Of a stretch of DNA of 48,819 nt, positions 8,212 to 16,550 are shown piece after piece; within the stretch, counting starts at the first letter, position 1; each line of letters starts with the position of its first letter. The notes beneath the pieces were generated by a model, which was not told where the DNA came from, made no database searches, and was given only the letters and a program-made list of their open reading frames with translations. Source of the DNA: Chloroflexota bacterium (lineage in GTDB: Bacteria; Chloroflexota; Anaerolineae; Promineifilales; Promineifilaceae); NCBI GenBank assembly GCA_009937635.1, contig JAACFF010000006.1, positions 1 to 48,819 on the forward strand. The letters are read 5' to 3'. Position numbers and translations under genes: made by a program.

Positions 8212-8887
8212 GTTGCTCAAGCTCAACAAAAATCCTTCCGGTAATGCTCGGTCCCAGCACGGCCGTTTCTTCGCGCCCTTCGATTTGTACATGAAGCGTC
8301 TGATCAAAGTGTACATAAGCGAGAACCGTGAGCCTGGCACCGGGCTGCAAACCTAAATCTGCCAAGTAGCGCAATAGCTCGGGATCATTATCATGCACAC
8401 GCTGAACAATCGCATTTTGAGGAGGACGAAGTTCGCCCATGGGGGTGTCGGTCAGGGCCTGTATCTCTAGTTTCTGGGTGGGGATAGGCTGGCCATGAGG
8501 GTCACGACTGGGGTTGCCAAGGACAGCGGCGATACGCCGTTCCATATCTTCTGAGATAACGTGCTCTAAACGCTCCGCCTCTTCGTGAACTTCATCCCAC
8601 GAGTAGCCTAATATTTCGTGCAGGAAAGATTCTAGCAGCCGGTGATGGCGCATTATTTCCAGGGCGGCCTTCTCGCCATCACAGGTCAAGGTAACCCCCT
8701 GGTGTTTCTTATACTCCACCAGTGGCGGATCTTCCTTAGCCATCTTCTGCAACATGCCTGTTACCGATGCCGGTTTGATCTCAAGTTGCTCCGCGATTTG
8801 TGATGTTGCGGCACGGCCATGCTGCTCAGAAAGATCGTAAATCACTTTCAAGTAATCTTGCGATGCCGGAGATATATTCACAATCAT
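8198..8887 (-). CDS. DtxR/MntR-family metal-dependent transcriptional regulator
   Basis: The 229-residue protein has an N-terminal winged helix (about residues 4-65), including SQIAEQLEIKPASVTGMLQKM, the recognition-helix region of the family. Next comes the dimerisation/metal domain, with HHRLLESFLHEILGYSWDEVHEEAERLEHVISEDMERR holding the usual His/Glu/Cys-position metal ligands. The C-terminus is an SH3-like FeoA domain (from about residue 150, including LRYLADLGLQPGARLTVLAYV). Such proteins bind Fe(II) or Mn(II) and repress uptake or activate export genes. The start is ATG at 8887, preceded in frame by TTG. An inverted repeat in its promoter region (8906-8941) suggests autoregulation. Genes for the coiled-coil peptide and the P-type ATPase follow on the same strand. 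Confidence 0.93.
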   Translation of the reverse strand: MIVNISPASQDYLKVIYDLSEQHGRAATSQIAEQLEIKPASVTGMLQKMAKEDPPLVEYKKHQGVTLTCDGEKAALEIMRHHRLLESFLHEILGYSWDEVHEEAERLEHVISEDMERRIAAVLGNPSRDPHGQPIPTQKLEIQALTDTPMGELRPPQNAIVQRVHDNDPELLRYLADLGLQPGARLTVLAYVHFDQTLHVQIEGREETAVLGPSITGRIFVELEQHGQK

Positions 8888-8905
8888 CAATCTGCTTCAA
8901 CTCTA

Positions 8906-8941
8906 CTTGCCTAAATCAAGCTAAATAGCAATTTAGGCAAG
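8906..8941. promoter_or_regulatory. Putative operator of the DtxR-family regulator
   Basis: A perfect 11-bp inverted repeat, CTTGCCTAAAT (8906-8916) and ATTTAGGCAAG (8931-8941), has a 14-base spacer and sits 19-54 bp before the regulator's ATG. The half-site TTAGGC, followed on the right by AAGGCTAA, resembles DtxR/IdeR boxes (TTAGGTTAGGCTAA-like). That resemblance comes from known family operators; binding itself is inferred. Confidence 0.6.
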
Positions 8942-8999
8942 GCTAAAAATAAGACTGCTGGAATTATACCTTGAGCGGCGCGATTGTCAATTCAACCGT

Positions 9000-11366
9000 T
9001 TACAGAGGTAAGGAAAGCACTCCCTTTACGTTCTCGGCTGGCAGCAGTTTGAATAAGCGTCTGGATTTTGTTGAGTCTTCAAGAGGGAGTTGCGCTGAGT
9101 GAATGGCTAGCAGATTTTGGTTTGTCACTGCCCACCTACCGGTCCTGGCTATGGCGACTGTCGGGCTGCGCCGGGCGATGAGGGACTTGCCCTTTCTGTT
9201 GGGAATGGATGGGAAAGGGATCCAATGGGCAAGGAGGCGACGGCTGTAGCCATCTTCTGTGAGCAGAATTAACTCTGAATCTGGTTGCACCAACTCGGCA
9301 GCAGTTACCCGATCATCCTTGCCACAGTTGACGACCTGGGTTCCGGTGAGACGCAGTGCCTGAATAGACCATCGCATACCGCGTCCATTGGCCGTGATAA
9401 GCAAAAACTCTTCTTCACCTTGAACACCTCCGGCGAGAACCGGAATACCAGGCAATGGGTTGTCCAGCATCAGAGGTACTGGCGCTTCAATGTTTTCACG
9501 TAGGACCCTCAATGGGTAAGCGCGGGCAAAACCGCGAGTGGTTGCCAGCAAAAGTCGTTCTTTTTCACGGGCGCGCGTCCAGGAACAGAATGTGCAAAGC
9601 GTTTCTCGCTCGGCTAAACGATGTAAGTCACTCAATTGCATGCCCAAGGTCTGTAGATCTAGGAGCTGGCGAGGAGTTACCAGAAGAAAGCGGTATTTGG
9701 AAGTAACCAACAACAACTGCTCATCTATGCCCGCAGAAATGCCATGTACAATAGGTGTCGAGATGCCAATATCGGCCAAGGGCAGGGAGTGCGCTTGCTG
9801 GAGACTCGCAATGGGGAGATCTACGGCGGTCAAGGTTCGACCTTGGCCCATCAGCACAAGGATCGGTTGTTCTTGGCTAGAAGTCTGTTCTAGCGCACCT
9901 TCGGTCATGAGGATGCGTTTTTTCATCAGTTCGAGATTGACCTGATTGATTCTGGGTCGTGAACCCCTTGCCTGTGGCGGTGGTGTCACGTCGTCCGGTG
10001 TGTAGGTGCGCGCCGGTACCTCGCCGTTCTCGATTCTACGAGCGAAAACACCCAATCCTGAGGTGACGCTGCTGAAGGTATCTATGGTTTGTACCTTTTC
10101 ATGACCGAATGTGCGGGAAAGCATTTCAAAGAATACTGGTATCTGCGCTGAACCACCGGTGCGAATGACCGCATCGATCTGTGACGCGGCCAAACCCGAG
10201 GCGATCAAAGTGTCGTTTAGCTCGGTTTCAATGGCCAGAATGTCAGAGCGAATGATGTGCTCGAACTCACTTCGGGTGATGAATTCGCGGACCTTGAAGT
10301 CGGGACCATCAAGACGAATTTCCGCGCCCCGTTTTTGGGACAGGAAGCGTTTGGCGGTTTCCACTTCGTCAAACATCCGTAAACCATAATTGCTCGTTAC
10401 CAGGCTGATTAAGGCCTCTATTTGATAGCGGCGTTGTGCTGTACGGGCGATATCCTGTAGGACTTGCCTGTTTTCCTGAGTTTGCAATTCAATGATAGTT
10501 TGCCAGCCAGAAAAAGCATCATATATCCACCGCGGAGTGCGCTTTGCTTTGTTGCGTGATCCGTAGAGGCTGCCTTCGCCAAAATGCCGTGGTAGCTTAG
10601 TGCGGGTCAGTTTCTGGTCGAACACATCACCGGCCACTGCAATACCGCCTGTGGAGAGTACTTTGCGACCTGCAGAATCCCCGAGACGCATGACGGTGAT
10701 GTCTAATGTACCTCCGCCAAAGTCAAAGATGAGTACGTTTTGCGGGCGATCGATGGTGGTTTCATAGCTTAGGGCGGCAGCAACTGGTTCGTACTGTAAA
10801 TAGACCTCTTCGTAGCCGGCACGGAAGGCGGCTTGCAGCAAGCGACCCTGAGCAAGCCGGTCGTGTTCGTCGTCGCTGGAAAAATGCACAGGACGGCCGA
10901 GTACCACTTGCCGGATATCTTTTCCTAGAAGACGTTCTGCGCGTACTCTAACCACCGAGAGATAGAGAGCGATTAAATCCTCCAAGGTATAAAAATACTG
11001 GCCGACAACCGCACCTGGGTGATCTTCTTCTCGTAGGCGCGTCTTGATAGAGAGGAGTAGCCGCCCTGGTTCGCTTACATCGATCCAGGCGTAGGCGTCA
11101 GTTACATAATATAGATCTTCTGCATATACTTCGATTTCACCGATCCAAACCTTGCGAGTTTTGACTACACGGCCGATATTCTGCTCATAATAACGATCAA
11201 CAGCCTCCCGTCCGATGTGTACAGCTTGTTCTGTGGTAATGTAAAGCGCAGTGCGTAAGACGCGTGGGTTTGGGCTGGATGGATCCAGTGGAAGAATTTG
11301 AACTTTCTGGCCGTCATAAATAGCCATTCCAGAATTGGTTGTGCCGAAATCCATGCCCACGATCAT
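9000..11366 (-). CDS. Hsp70-type ATPase fused to a GyrA-C-like beta-propeller
   Basis: This is a 788-residue two-part protein. Residues 1 to about 445 are an Hsp70/actin-fold ATPase with phosphate-1 DFGTTNS (6-12), the connect-1 region YEPVAAALSYE (192-202), phosphate-2 IFDFGGGTLD (213-222) and the adenosine motif RTGGSAQIP (402-410). Helical insertions at about 265-345 resemble the YegD-like branch. There is no classical substrate-binding domain. After a Pro-rich linker (about 452-472), the C-terminal ~290 residues show repeated blades at about 550, 604, 653 and 699 (LLLVTSKYRFLLVT, LLLATTRGFARAYPL, FLLITANGRGMRWSI, LILLTEDGYSRRL), with weaker ones at about 501 and 745. This pattern is that of the GyrA/ParC C-terminal propeller. 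The ATG at 11366 has a strong GGAGG. The role is unknown; a client- or DNA-binding propeller under ATPase control is an inference. Confidence 0.85.
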   Translation of the reverse strand: MIVGMDFGTTNSGMAIYDGQKVQILPLDPSSPNPRVLRTALYITTEQAVHIGREAVDRYYEQNIGRVVKTRKVWIGEIEVYAEDLYYVTDAYAWIDVSEPGRLLLSIKTRLREEDHPGAVVGQYFYTLEDLIALYLSVVRVRAERLLGKDIRQVVLGRPVHFSSDDEHDRLAQGRLLQAAFRAGYEEVYLQYEPVAAALSYETTIDRPQNVLIFDFGGGTLDITVMRLGDSAGRKVLSTGGIAVAGDVFDQKLTRTKLPRHFGEGSLYGSRNKAKRTPRWIYDAFSGWQTIIELQTQENRQVLQDIARTAQRRYQIEALISLVTSNYGLRMFDEVETAKRFLSQKRGAEIRLDGPDFKVREFITRSEFEHIIRSDILAIETELNDTLIASGLAASQIDAVIRTGGSAQIPVFFEMLSRTFGHEKVQTIDTFSSVTSGLGVFARRIENGEVPARTYTPDDVTPPPQARGSRPRINQVNLELMKKRILMTEGALEQTSSQEQPILVLMGQGRTLTAVDLPIASLQQAHSLPLADIGISTPIVHGISAGIDEQLLLVTSKYRFLLVTPRQLLDLQTLGMQLSDLHRLAERETLCTFCSWTRAREKERLLLATTRGFARAYPLRVLRENIEAPVPLMLDNPLPGIPVLAGGVQGEEEFLLITANGRGMRWSIQALRLTGTQVVNCGKDDRVTAAELVQPDSELILLTEDGYSRRLLAHWIPFPSIPNRKGKSLIARRSPTVAIARTGRWAVTNQNLLAIHSAQLPLEDSTKSRRLFKLLPAENVKGVLSLPL

Positions 11367-11482
11367 GATCGGTTGCCTCCTGGCAAATGAATCTTACCGG
11401 TTCTCTGACTACCTTGCATCCGGCTGAGACCAGAAACAAAGAGCTGGTTTATCAACCCCGAATAGCCAAAGGGGAGGGGATT

Positions 11483-13084
11483 TTACCTGCTGTACACCAA
11501 TTGGCCAGCGAAGAAGGTCTGTTCAACTGTCGTTTCGGCAATGGCATCACGGGAACCCTCGAACAGATTCTGAGTGAGTACAATAAAATCAGCCCACTTT
11601 CCAGGGGTGAGCGAACCTGAAACGTGTGATGTACCGGAGAGGTACGCGGGTCCCAACGTATAAGCGTGAATCGTCTCTGCCAAGTTGAGTTGTTCCATGG
11701 GGTACCAGCCACCTGCTGGTTGCCCGTTAGCATCCTGGCGAGTGACGGCCGATTGGAACCCCAACATCGGATTCAATGGGGCTACCGGCGCATCAGAGCC
11801 AAAGGCCAGGTGGGTGCCTTGGTTGAGCAGCGATCGAAACGCGTAGGCATACCTTGCTCGCTCGCCCCACGTACGATCGGCCGTGGCCCAGTCGGTTTGT
11901 ACGTGGACTGGCTGCACGGAAGCGACGATGTTGTTCTCCGCTAGCCGGCCGAGATCATCAGGATGGATGAGTTGTACATGCTCTATGCGATGGGGCATGG
12001 TCAGATTGGTGGCGATATTTGTTGTTTCCAATTCGCTCAATACATCTAAAATATCGCGCACAGCGCGGTCGCCAATGGCGTGAACCGATAGAGGAAATCC
12101 AGCTTCAGCCGCTTGTATTGCCAATTCCCATAATTGGTCTCTGTCAGTTACCGCAAGACCTAAGTTGCCCGGCATATCGGTGAATGGTTGCAGCATAAGA
12201 GCTGTGCCTGAACCCATGGTGCCATCGGCGAAGGTCTTTACATGGCCCAGCCAAAGCAAGTCGTCGCCGAATCCAGGTTGGAGGCCCAAGGTCGCTGCCT
12301 CAGCCACGAAGTCAGAAGCAATGTTGGAATGGACACGATGCTTCAAATCGCCTTCCTGGCGCAGCTTCTGAAACAGGCGCAGACTTTGCTGTCCTTCCCT
12401 CTCTACGCGCTGATCATGGAATCCGGTCAATCCCAGCTGGTGTGCTTCGACCAAGGCTTCGCGCATCCACGCCAACTGGGTGTGATTGTCTGGTTTGGGA
12501 ATATACTGTTCGACCAGGGCAATGGCATTCCACTCGCGCAAGAGGCCGGTTGGATCGCCATTTGCGTCTCTATCAATCACACTCTCTGGCGGATCGGCCG
12601 TCTCGCGGGTGATGCCGGCTTGATCGAGCACCCTGCTGTTGACCCACCAGGTGTGCATATCCATTCTTGCCAGAACGACAGGGTTGTTTGGGGCAATTTC
12701 ATCGAGGTGTTTAGCGTTCGGCCGAACATCCCATAGATTTTCATCCCAGCCCCAACCCAAGATCCATTGACCAGGCTCCGCCTGAACCACAGCGTTCGCC
12801 ACCCTTTGCCGAACTTGAGCAAAATCGGCGACATCAAATAGGCTGACTTGCTGGCGGCGGATCGCATATTGTAAGAAGTGGACGTGAGCATCAACCAGAC
12901 CAGGTAGAACGAGCCTTCCGCAAGCGTCAAAGTGACTTGTACCTGATCCAGCCAGGGCTAAGATATCACGATTGCTGCCTACAGCCAGGATACGACCATT
13001 GCGGCAAGCCAGTGCCTCCGCCCAGGGTAAAGAAGGATCTACAGTATAAAGACGGCCGTTGCTTATGATTAAATCTGCTTGCAT
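11483..13084 (-). CDS. Amidohydrolase, YtcJ/NfdA-like (amidohydrolase 3 family)
   Basis: This 533-residue metal-dependent hydrolase starts MQADLIISNGRLYTVDP, the small beta-sandwich strand typical of the family. It then shows the metal-binding HxH in GLVDAHVHFLQYA, a carboxylated-Lys-type region KTFADGTMGSGTAL, SVHAIGDRAVRDILD, HRIEHVQLIHPDDL and the last metal ligand Asp in FGSDAPVAPLNP. Relatives hydrolyse N-substituted formamides or other amides; many are uncharacterised, and the substrate cannot be told from sequence. A perfect GGAGG precedes the ATG. It lies between the Hsp70 fusion and aroE on the same strand with gaps of about 115 and 54 bp, so it may belong to the same long transcript, but no functional link is obvious. 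Confidence 0.85.
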   Translation of the reverse strand: MQADLIISNGRLYTVDPSLPWAEALACRNGRILAVGSNRDILALAGSGTSHFDACGRLVLPGLVDAHVHFLQYAIRRQQVSLFDVADFAQVRQRVANAVVQAEPGQWILGWGWDENLWDVRPNAKHLDEIAPNNPVVLARMDMHTWWVNSRVLDQAGITRETADPPESVIDRDANGDPTGLLREWNAIALVEQYIPKPDNHTQLAWMREALVEAHQLGLTGFHDQRVEREGQQSLRLFQKLRQEGDLKHRVHSNIASDFVAEAATLGLQPGFGDDLLWLGHVKTFADGTMGSGTALMLQPFTDMPGNLGLAVTDRDQLWELAIQAAEAGFPLSVHAIGDRAVRDILDVLSELETTNIATNLTMPHRIEHVQLIHPDDLGRLAENNIVASVQPVHVQTDWATADRTWGERARYAYAFRSLLNQGTHLAFGSDAPVAPLNPMLGFQSAVTRQDANGQPAGGWYPMEQLNLAETIHAYTLGPAYLSGTSHVSGSLTPGKWADFIVLTQNLFEGSRDAIAETTVEQTFFAGQLVYSR

Positions 13085-13138
13085 TACTGTGATACCTCCT
13101 GAAGGACAAGTAACAGAATACCTATAAGCTCTCCAAGT

Positions 13139-14023
13139 TTATTCATCGGCTATGCCTATGCTTTCCTTCATGATCTGATTATCAGGCTTTTGTCCCGTCC
13201 AGAGTTCAAAAGCTATGGCTCCTTGGTGGATGAGCATACCCAGCCCATTACTCGTTCTACACCCCGAGTCTAGTGCTTGCTGCATGAAGCGTGTCTTTGC
13301 CGGATTATAGACAAGATCATAGACAAAGGAATCTGCAGGAAAAGGCTGGCGATCCGGCCAGATTGATCGATCCACTTGTGGTGACATACCTAGTGGTGTC
13401 GTATTGACGATAAGAGGCGCTTTTAGCTCATTGGCATACGCTGCCAGATCGGGGAGGGAACCAATTTGCACAGAGGCCACATCTTTAAAGTCCGAAGCCA
13501 ATTGGGCGGCCTGGGCGAGTCGTCGTGCCAGTACATGCACGCGGGCCCCGGCCTGCGCCAGCCCGTAGACCACGGCTCTTGCCGACCCGCCTGCTCCGAG
13601 AACGAGGCAATCACGCCGGCCTACTTCTACCTGAAGTGCTTCCAAGTCTGCAAGAAATCCGAGCCAATCTGTATTATATCCGCTTAGCTGCCACGGATTC
13701 TCATTGCTGCGCGATCCCCTGTTGATGAGGATTGTATTGACCGCGCCAATGAGCCTGGCGCCGTCCTCAATGGTGTGCAGGTAGGGTATCACGGCCTGTT
13801 TGTGCGGTACTGTTACGTTGGCACCATGAAAACCGAGCGAAGACAAACCATGTAGGGCTGATTCCAGATCCTTTGGGCGCACGGGCAAAGGAATATAGAC
13901 CCAGTTTAATCCCAAGGCAGCAGCGGCTGCATTGTGCATCGCTGGGCTGAAGCTATGCGATACCGGCCAGCCTATCAATCCAATCAATTGTGTCCTGCCG
14001 TCAATAGCCTGTTTGATATCCAT
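13139..14023 (-). CDS. aroE: Shikimate dehydrogenase
   Basis: AroE reduces 3-dehydroshikimate to shikimate with NADPH, the fourth step of the chorismate pathway for aromatic amino acids. The 294-residue protein has the shikimate-binding SHSFSPAMHN (about residues 22-31), NVTVPHK with the catalytic Lys, the GAGGSARAVVYGL dinucleotide loop, NTTPLGMSP and the C-terminal NGLGMLIHQGAIAFELWTG. These are all classic AroE blocks, and the length is normal (270-290). It starts 8 bp after the rsmE stop with an AAGGG just before the ATG, so it is translated from the same message as the RNA-modification genes upstream. Confidence 0.96.
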   Translation of the reverse strand: MDIKQAIDGRTQLIGLIGWPVSHSFSPAMHNAAAAALGLNWVYIPLPVRPKDLESALHGLSSLGFHGANVTVPHKQAVIPYLHTIEDGARLIGAVNTILINRGSRSNENPWQLSGYNTDWLGFLADLEALQVEVGRRDCLVLGAGGSARAVVYGLAQAGARVHVLARRLAQAAQLASDFKDVASVQIGSLPDLAAYANELKAPLIVNTTPLGMSPQVDRSIWPDRQPFPADSFVYDLVYNPAKTRFMQQALDSGCRTSNGLGMLIHQGAIAFELWTGQKPDNQIMKESIGIADE

Positions 14024-14031
14024 CCCTTTGC

Positions 14032-14790
14032 CTATTTCATTTCCCCCAATTCGTTGAGGATGAGTGCTGTGGCTACAATTGCCGCTGTTTCTGCACGCAG
14101 GATACGCGGTCCTAAAGTTACTGCAATCATGTTTGCTGTCTGCGCATGCGCCACTTCCTTTTGCGTGAACCCCCCTTCAGGACCAATGAAGAGCGCAACC
14201 GTAGGCGAGAGGGGAAGCGTGAGTTGATTATTGGGCATGAATGGTTCAGATAGGGTTCTTTCCGATTCGTTTTCCCAGGGAATCAATGCCATGTCGTGGG
14301 ATTGTGTCTCTACGAGTGCATCGACAAATTGAACAGGTTGGGAGAGCGTCGGGATGCGCCCTCGACCGGCCTGCTCGGCCGCTTCACGAATGATTCGCTG
14401 CCAGCGAGCCATTTTGTTCTGCTTCAGTTTCGTTGGGCGTACTATGGTGCGCTCTGTAACCAGTGGCACAAATGATAAAACGCCTAATTCTGTCCCTTTC
14501 TGCAAAATCCATTCGAATTTGTCTTGTTTGAGCAAGCTCTGATAAAGCGTTAGCCGTGCTGCCGGTTCACCACTTGCTTCACTTTTAGTCAAGATGCGAC
14601 CGGTGGCCTGTTGGGGATTAACTGTCAGGAACTGTACTTCATATTGCCAGCCTTGGTTGTCCAGTATGCGGATGCAATCGCCTTTTCGCAGACGAAGGAC
14701 ACTATGTGCCTGGCGAGCCTGACTGCCGGACAGTATTACCTTCTCACCACGGATCTGATTGCGGTTGACAAAGAATCTGTGTTCGGTCAT
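14032..14790 (-). CDS. rsmE: 16S rRNA m3U1498 methyltransferase
   Basis: RsmE methylates N3 of U1498 in helix 44 of 16S rRNA, using SAM. The 252-residue protein has the N-terminal PUA-like domain (HRFFVNRNQIRG, then HSVLRLRKGDCIRILD). A trefoil-knot SPOUT domain follows, with LYQSLLKQDKFEWILQKGTELGV, the SAM-binding LFIGPEGGFTQKEV and LGPRILRAETAAIVA. It lies 62 bp downstream of two Arm/Rmt-like rRNA methyltransferase homologues and just upstream of aroE. RsmE and the Arm/Rmt enzymes both target the decoding region of 16S rRNA, which gives the cluster a common theme. Confidence 0.96.
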   Translation of the reverse strand: MTEHRFFVNRNQIRGEKVILSGSQARQAHSVLRLRKGDCIRILDNQGWQYEVQFLTVNPQQATGRILTKSEASGEPAARLTLYQSLLKQDKFEWILQKGTELGVLSFVPLVTERTIVRPTKLKQNKMARWQRIIREAAEQAGRGRIPTLSQPVQFVDALVETQSHDMALIPWENESERTLSEPFMPNNQLTLPLSPTVALFIGPEGGFTQKEVAHAQTANMIAVTLGPRILRAETAAIVATALILNELGEMK

Positions 14791-14851
14791 GGTTAAACAA
14801 AATTAGCCTACCTGTTTGGGTCCATCAAGCAAGAAAGATTGCCGGATCCAT

Positions 14852-15661
14852 TCAAAGTGATTTCTCAGCCACAAAAACCATCTCCCCTGCAAACATTAAT
14901 TCTGTGACTGGCCAATCTTTTCCTGTTGTAAGTTGATCGAAGAATTCGCGATAGCGCTTCACAAGGTTGCGCCCACTATGCGTGCTGATGGTGGGAAAGG
15001 ATATCACTAGATAGCGTACTTGGAGCGCAGCTAGAAAGTCACGGCCATTGCCTGGGTAATTGCGTTCAAATCGAGGCATTTCCTTTAGGAAGATGGCCAC
15101 GTCGGCCGATTCCTGCGGATAATGCAGCGCCACATCTTGTGCACGCGCCAGGGGCGGCAATCCCTGCAAGTTGAAATAGAGGTTGATAAAATCAATACGC
15201 GGCTCGTGGATGTCATAGGCAACGTACTCTACACTATTTGGCAAGCCCATCCAGGGGAAGGCCAAAGGGTTGAGACCACAGGCGATGTCCAGCAATCGAT
15301 GTGGGATACCGGTAATGCGGAAAATCTGGCGGTAAAACTCCGCCAAGATAGGCAATCGCTCCCGCGTAGAGAGATGACTAAAAAGCGCATCGCGGCAAAC
15401 CTGATTGATCGACTCCTGATCACCGGAGGCGAAGGCGGCTAGTAACGCTTGCGATGCGGTTTCGTAATCAGGATCACCCAGGTAAGGAGCCATAATGCTG
15501 TGCAGACGCTTGCGCACGGCCTTGGCAGCCTGCTTCGGCTTCTTATGCTGCTTTAGGGCCGCCTGGGCCAGGCTGCGAATCGTTTCTTCGTGCGTGTCAC
15601 GATACTTCTTAGATTGTTTGATGGCTGCCACAACCGCGTCTAGGTCAGTTTCTCTGGTCAT
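14852..15661 (-). CDS. Arm/Rmt-like 16S rRNA methyltransferase homologue, copy 2
   Basis: The 269-residue protein belongs to the FmrO/ArmA/RmtB class. Its N-terminus, MTRETDLDAVVAAIKQSKKY, aligns with the helical start of ArmA/RmtB. The core has STRERLPILAEFY, the SAM loop LDIACGLNPLAFPW, YVAYDIHE, then IFLKEMPRFER and a terminal VISFPTISTHSGRNLVKRY. Family enzymes make m7G1405 in 16S rRNA and confer aminoglycoside resistance; whether this one does is not known. I place the start at ATG 15661, 8 bp after the upstream stop, because the frame's extension to 15721 overlaps the upstream gene and lacks family similarity. Compared with copy 1 it has changed the GGRRKGM segment to STHSGRN, so the twin may differ in target or activity. 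Confidence 0.85.
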   Translation of the reverse strand: MTRETDLDAVVAAIKQSKKYRDTHEETIRSLAQAALKQHKKPKQAAKAVRKRLHSIMAPYLGDPDYETASQALLAAFASGDQESINQVCRDALFSHLSTRERLPILAEFYRQIFRITGIPHRLLDIACGLNPLAFPWMGLPNSVEYVAYDIHEPRIDFINLYFNLQGLPPLARAQDVALHYPQESADVAIFLKEMPRFERNYPGNGRDFLAALQVRYLVISFPTISTHSGRNLVKRYREFFDQLTTGKDWPVTELMFAGEMVFVAEKSL

Positions 15662-15668
15662 GATCGAA

Positions 15669-16550
15669 TCAGCCGTCGCGGGAACCGGAATTTCTTGAAG
15701 GTAAGGAATCCAATTGCGCAATGTTGTTGTTCACTTTTTCATCGCCCGTTTCGACCAGATAGGCTAATTCTGTAGCAAATTCGAAACGTTTCACTGACCA
15801 GGAGCGATCGGTCGCGAGGCTACGAAAGTGGTTGTCATAGTTGGTTATCATGCCTTTCCTACGACCGCCTAGGCTGGTTACTGGATAGGAGATGAGTAGA
15901 TAACGAGCCTGGATGGCATCTAATAAGATTGTAGCGGCCATCTTGTCGAGTTGTTCCAAACAAGGCAATGTTTTCAGAATGAAGGCCAGATCAACAGGCT
16001 GGTTTGGCGGATCTTGGAGGACATCGCGCGTCTGGGCTCGCCCGTTAATCCTAGCCACTTGCATATAATCCTGGACAAAACGCATGGTATCGGCGTAGAT
16101 GTCATAAGCTATATAGTTTACTTGGTCATCAAAGGGCATCCAGGGCCAGGCGACAGGGTTTAACCCACAAGCTACATCCATCACAGTGCGCACAGGAGAC
16201 ACATTCAGCAGGGTTTCGGCAAAGAAATCGCCCAGGATGGGGAGACGCTCGCGCGTGGATACATGCCAGCGCATGATCTGGCGGCAGGATTCACGAAATT
16301 CGGCCGGGGAAGCGGCTGTCTCGCGTAGCATGGTCAAAGCTTGTCCATAGTCAATCTTTGTTCCTTGATAGGCACCAGCCACCTGGTGCAGCTTGTTCTT
16401 CGTCGCTTTGACTGCCGCTTTCCAAGACGGCCGAATTGATAATTCCCGCTGCCCGACTGCGCGAATGAGGTCGGGGCTGACCTGTCTATACTTTGTGCTG
16501 GAAGAGACAGCCTCTATTAACGCTTGCAGCTGTTTTTCGCTGTTGATCAT
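15669..16550 (-). CDS. Arm/Rmt-like 16S rRNA methyltransferase homologue, copy 1
   Basis: The 293-residue SAM-dependent methyltransferase homologue resembles ArmA in every block. It has an N-terminal helical RNA-binding domain with SSTKYRQVSPDLIR; STRERLPILGDFF (98-110); the SAM loop VMDVACGLNPVAW (123-135); YIAYDIY (146-152); FILKTLPCLEQ (190-200); and ISYPVTSLGGRRKGM (220-234). The last block corresponds to ArmA's ISFPIKSLSGKEKGM. A ~25-residue disordered tail follows. The known family function is N7 methylation of G1405 in 16S rRNA. The gene overlaps the TGT-like gene by 4 bp (ATGA) and is followed 8 bp later by its paralogue, so all three are translationally coupled. Function in this organism is inferred from family only. 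Confidence 0.88.
   Translation of the reverse strand: MINSEKQLQALIEAVSSSTKYRQVSPDLIRAVGQRELSIRPSWKAAVKATKNKLHQVAGAYQGTKIDYGQALTMLRETAASPAEFRESCRQIMRWHVSTRERLPILGDFFAETLLNVSPVRTVMDVACGLNPVAWPWMPFDDQVNYIAYDIYADTMRFVQDYMQVARINGRAQTRDVLQDPPNQPVDLAFILKTLPCLEQLDKMAATILLDAIQARYLLISYPVTSLGGRRKGMITNYDNHFRSLATDRSWSVKRFEFATELAYLVETGDEKVNNNIAQLDSLPSRNSGSRDG

Noticed and set aside
14852..15721. Longer start (15721) for the second Arm/Rmt-like gene
   Set aside because: The extra 20 residues overlap the upstream gene and have no family similarity; ATG 15661 aligns with ArmA/RmtB.
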